Assembly: GCA_012271205.1 (NCBI GenBank)
Contig: JAAXGT010000020.1
Coordinates: 1-37,380, forward strand
Direction: 5' to 3'
Length of the DNA stretch: 37,380 bases
Origin: Rhodothermales bacterium
GTDB taxonomy: Bacteria > Bacteroidota > Rhodothermia > Rhodothermales > Bin80
The notes beneath the pieces were generated by a model. It saw only the letters and a program-made list of their open reading frames with translations, had not been told where the DNA came from and did not search any database. The position numbers and the translations under genes were made by a program. This document shows, piece by piece, positions 35,307 through 37,380 of this stretch; within the stretch, counting starts at the first letter, position 1, and the number at the start of each line of letters is the position of its first letter.

Positions 35307-36551
35307 TAGTGTAGTGTCCTAAACATAATAGTGGTTATGCAGAAGCGGCGGCCAGTGCCGGCCGGCTCCGCTCGACTTTCTGGAGCATCTTGTCGGCCGG
35401 CTTCGTCCAGACCAGGGGCCGGGGATGCTCGTTGCAGGTCTCGAGGTAGTCTTGGAGGGGCCGCTCCAGATCCGGCACGGAGGGGAAGACGCCACGGTGA
35501 AGCCGCTGCTTGGTCCGCGGGCTGAAGCATCGCTCGACCCGGTTCAGCCCCGACGCACAGGTCGGTGTAAAGGGCCGGAAGAGGCGCTTCGGCCGCTCGA
35601 TCCAGTCCAGGATCCTGGGGGTGCTTGGGGGTCGCGTAGTGATCTAGGATGAGGGGGATCTCTGGGCTCTGGGGCCTGGCTTTCTCCACTGGGCGAAGGC
35701 ATGTCAGCCCCTCCGGGTGGCGAGGACGCGGGTACGTCGGGCCGATCACTTGGCCTGAGGCCCCCTCCAAGGCTACGAACCGGGTCGGGGGGCCGGGGCG
35801 CTGGTAGTCAGGCGTCCGGGTTCCGCCGCGGCCCTTCTTCGGTGGCCGGCCCGGCGGCGTCCGGTCCCGCGCCTGGATTGAGCTCTTCTCATCCAAGCGG
35901 AAGACCGCCGCCTTCTCCGACGAGTTCAGCTACCGCCCGACCCCGTCCTGGAGCTTTTCCTCGAAGTGCGAATCGCGGCTCCCCTGGAAGGTCCGTACCC
36001 AGGGCGGCTTCCGTCCGCCCGAGCGCCCCACTCGATGCCCGAAGCGGGGAGGGGTCCCGGCCGCCCGTGCCCTCGACCGGCCCGGCCCGTGCGTCGCCTC
36101 CGGCGGCTCGGTCGGCGTCGTCAGACGGATCACCGGGCTTCGGAGTTCGGCTGGGGCCGGGGAGCACGGGCCCCCATGGTAGCCGCCCCGCCCTCGTTCG
36201 GCCCAGCGTCGTCTCCAGCGGCCGACCGGGTTCGGGTCCGTTCCCCGCGCCGGGGCCAAGGCTTGGTTGGTCCGGCCGTCCGCGACCCGGAGCCCCCTCG
36301 GCGACCGCTCTCGCCACCGGACCGACGCGCGGCGCGAGCGCGACCACCGTTCCAGGCCCGGTTGGTCCGTCTCCGTCCACTCGATGTGGACGGCTACTCG
36401 CAGGGGTCCTCCTTTTCTTGGAATGTACGAGGCGGTAAAGATCGTCCATTTGGAGGACCTAGCAAATCTTTTATTCACTACACTAAATCAAAAAAACCTG
36501 ACATTAGTGGCTCCTCCTCATAATTACTATTATGTTCAGGACACTACACTA
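35307..36551. mobile_element. IS630-type element with 32-bp terminal inverted repeats
   Basis: The left end at 35307-35338 and the right end at 36520-36551 are reverse complements at 29 of 32 positions. Both ends start with TA, the target duplication of the IS630/Tc1-mariner group, within CTAG. Between them lies the transposase pseudogene on the minus strand. Length is 1245 bp, normal for IS630-type elements. The ends could still be recognised by a related transposase acting from elsewhere. Confidence 0.85.
35335..36478 (-). pseudogene. IS630-type transposase, frameshifted
   Basis: From an ATG at 36478 the first frame gives LERWSRSRRASVRWRERS (usual N-terminal helix-turn-helix region), VADGRTNQ, GTDPNPVGRWRRRWAERG, VRTFQGSRDSHFEEKLQDGV. 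It ends at ~35930 and the homology continues in the frame starting at 35896: LDEKSSIQARDRTPPGRPPK (first catalytic Asp/Glu box), then IPLILDHYATPKHP (second Asp box), and further frame changes before the C-terminal VERSRPALAAASA and the stop at 35335-35337. At least two frameshifts and many Gly/Pro/Arg changes. It is inactive as read. The coding part is much more GC-rich than its surroundings. Confidence 0.82.
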
Positions 36552-36704
36552 GCTTTTTCGCGTCTCACCGGTCGGTCTGGATCCGGTCTCCGGTGCGCCG
36601 GGGCAGCGAACCAGGCGCCATGACCGGACAATCCCCCCCCCCCGAGTCCGATGGAGATCCAGGCCCTCCAGTGGCCCTCGCCATGCGGATTTGAAGAACA
36701 TTCT
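36552..36704. other. short gap between IS630 element and the reverse-transcriptase remnant
   Basis: GC-rich sequence with a long C-run (about eleven C near 36630-36640) and no recognised gene. It could be part of the decayed intron's 3' side. Confidence 0.3.
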
Positions 36705-37380
36705 CTAGTACCGGATCCAGCCGCACACCGGGGCCTGGATCCGGACCACCAAGCGCGCCCGCCGGGCCGGCCCCCGGTCCCACGCCCGACGCTCGGTCGT
36801 ACCGGGGCCTACGAGGTCATCGGCGTATCGCTCGAATGGAATCAACGGCCCCTAGCGCCGCCTCCCCTCGTCGAACGCCTCGGGCCGAAACCAATGGGCC
36901 CATCGTGGACGGATCCCGCCGCCTGGCGGCGGGCCCGCGACTCCTCCCTTCCATCCGGGGGCCTACCGCCCCTTTCAGCCCGCGCGCGATATCCCACCGC
37001 CCCCCCCCTTCGGGTCCGGGTGACGCTTGACCGCCTTCCTCCACCGCGCCGGATCGATCGGGTCCAAGTAGGACGGGAGATCCCGGTCCCATACCCCGTC
37101 CCGCGGCCCGCCCCGCTTCCGCGTCGGCCGCCGTGCCTCCTGGGCCGACGGGTTCGGTCGATACCCGTAAGAATCCGGATGAAAGATCCGCTCCCAGACC
37201 GGTTCCCACCCCCTCTCCCGTCTGCGCCACCCGGTCCGCCCCCGTCGGTATCCCCCGTGGACGAACGCCTCCGCCCGTCTTCGGCATAGTCCCCCGGCGC
37301 ACCGGCTTCAGATGATCACGGCCCGACGCCCTCCGATTCCCCCGCGGGTAGCGAGGGTCCTCCAGCCGGGCTTCGAAGTC
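36705..37380 (-). pseudogene. group II intron reverse transcriptase/maturase remnant, running off the window end
   Basis: On the minus strand, in shifting frames, are the usual landmarks of a group II intron reverse transcriptase: LKPVRRGTMPKTGGGVRPRG followed by IPT and DRVAQ (motif 1-2 region, ~37210-37310), then ERIFHPDSYGYRPNRSAQEA (motif 2a/3 region), and FERYADD (36816-36836), the catalytic motif with both Asp intact. Frame changes and internal stops occur between them, and the frame ends at TAG 36705-36707. The start lies beyond base 37380. Many residues are changed to Gly, Pro or Arg. It is dead as read; the intron's RNA domains were not located. Confidence 0.7.

Noticed and set aside
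35701-36523. Long Pro/Arg/Ser-rich plus-strand ORFs
   Set aside because: High GC keeps these frames open; the minus strand carries recognisable IS630 motifs.
36651-37289. 212-codon plus-strand ORF
   Set aside because: Antisense to the reverse-transcriptase remnant, proline-rich, no motif.

Overview
The window looks like a chromosomal segment of a Bacteroidota/Rhodothermota-type bacterium (Rhodothermia-like is my best guess, not proven). The reasons are a SusC/SusD outer-membrane pair, a very long FG-GAP/ASPIC-UnbV (CRTAC1-type) lipoprotein, a GWxTD-like exported protein, and ordinary genes that mostly lack a Shine-Dalgarno sequence. The region is a patchwork of intact housekeeping operons and decayed mobile or defence-like DNA.

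Layout. 1-1360: broken IS1634-type transposase. 1480-3576: a small cassette (RHH-like regulator, Cys-rich lipoprotein, 84-aa membrane protein) bracketed by two 193-bp direct repeats that preserve one reading frame. 3654-5510: a single gene fusing a GT-C glycosyltransferase to a SAM methyltransferase. 5727-6780: decayed DDE transposase. 7159-8945: AAA/ABC-type ATPase plus a DUF4276 (Toprim-like) protein, overlapping by ATGA, a candidate anti-phage pair. 8922-9416: convergent antitoxin-like ORF with a frameshifted Doc/Fic toxin. 9444-9621: MITE-like element. 9879-10259: frameshifted DoxX gene.

10983-14474 (minus): SRAP/YedK-type protein, M24 peptidase, GT4 glycosyltransferase and RsbW-like kinase, probably one transcription unit. 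14684-16194 (plus): an orphan conjugation-type pair, TraF-like peptidase and TrbB ATPase, ATGA-coupled and with no other transfer genes. 16260-17327: Gfo/Idh/MocA oxidoreductase. 17341-21997 (minus): sugar-nucleotide epimerase, scpA, scpB, RluB/RsuA-type pseudouridine synthase, guaB, with overlapping stops and starts.

22067-32809: the polysaccharide/outer-membrane block: CRTAC1-type lipoprotein (minus), GWxTD-like protein (plus), a two-sided terminator, then susD and susC (minus; susC is upstream). 33246-35146: two tandem 302-aa Mrr-type proteins which both lack the catalytic residues at identical positions. 35307-36551: IS630-type element with well-kept 32-bp ends but a ruined transposase. 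36705-37380: decayed group II intron reverse transcriptase running off the end.

The most interesting items are the tandem pseudo-nuclease Mrr pair, the repeat-bounded cassette, the ATPase/DUF4276 pair beside a broken toxin-antitoxin locus, and the orphan TraF-TrbB pair.
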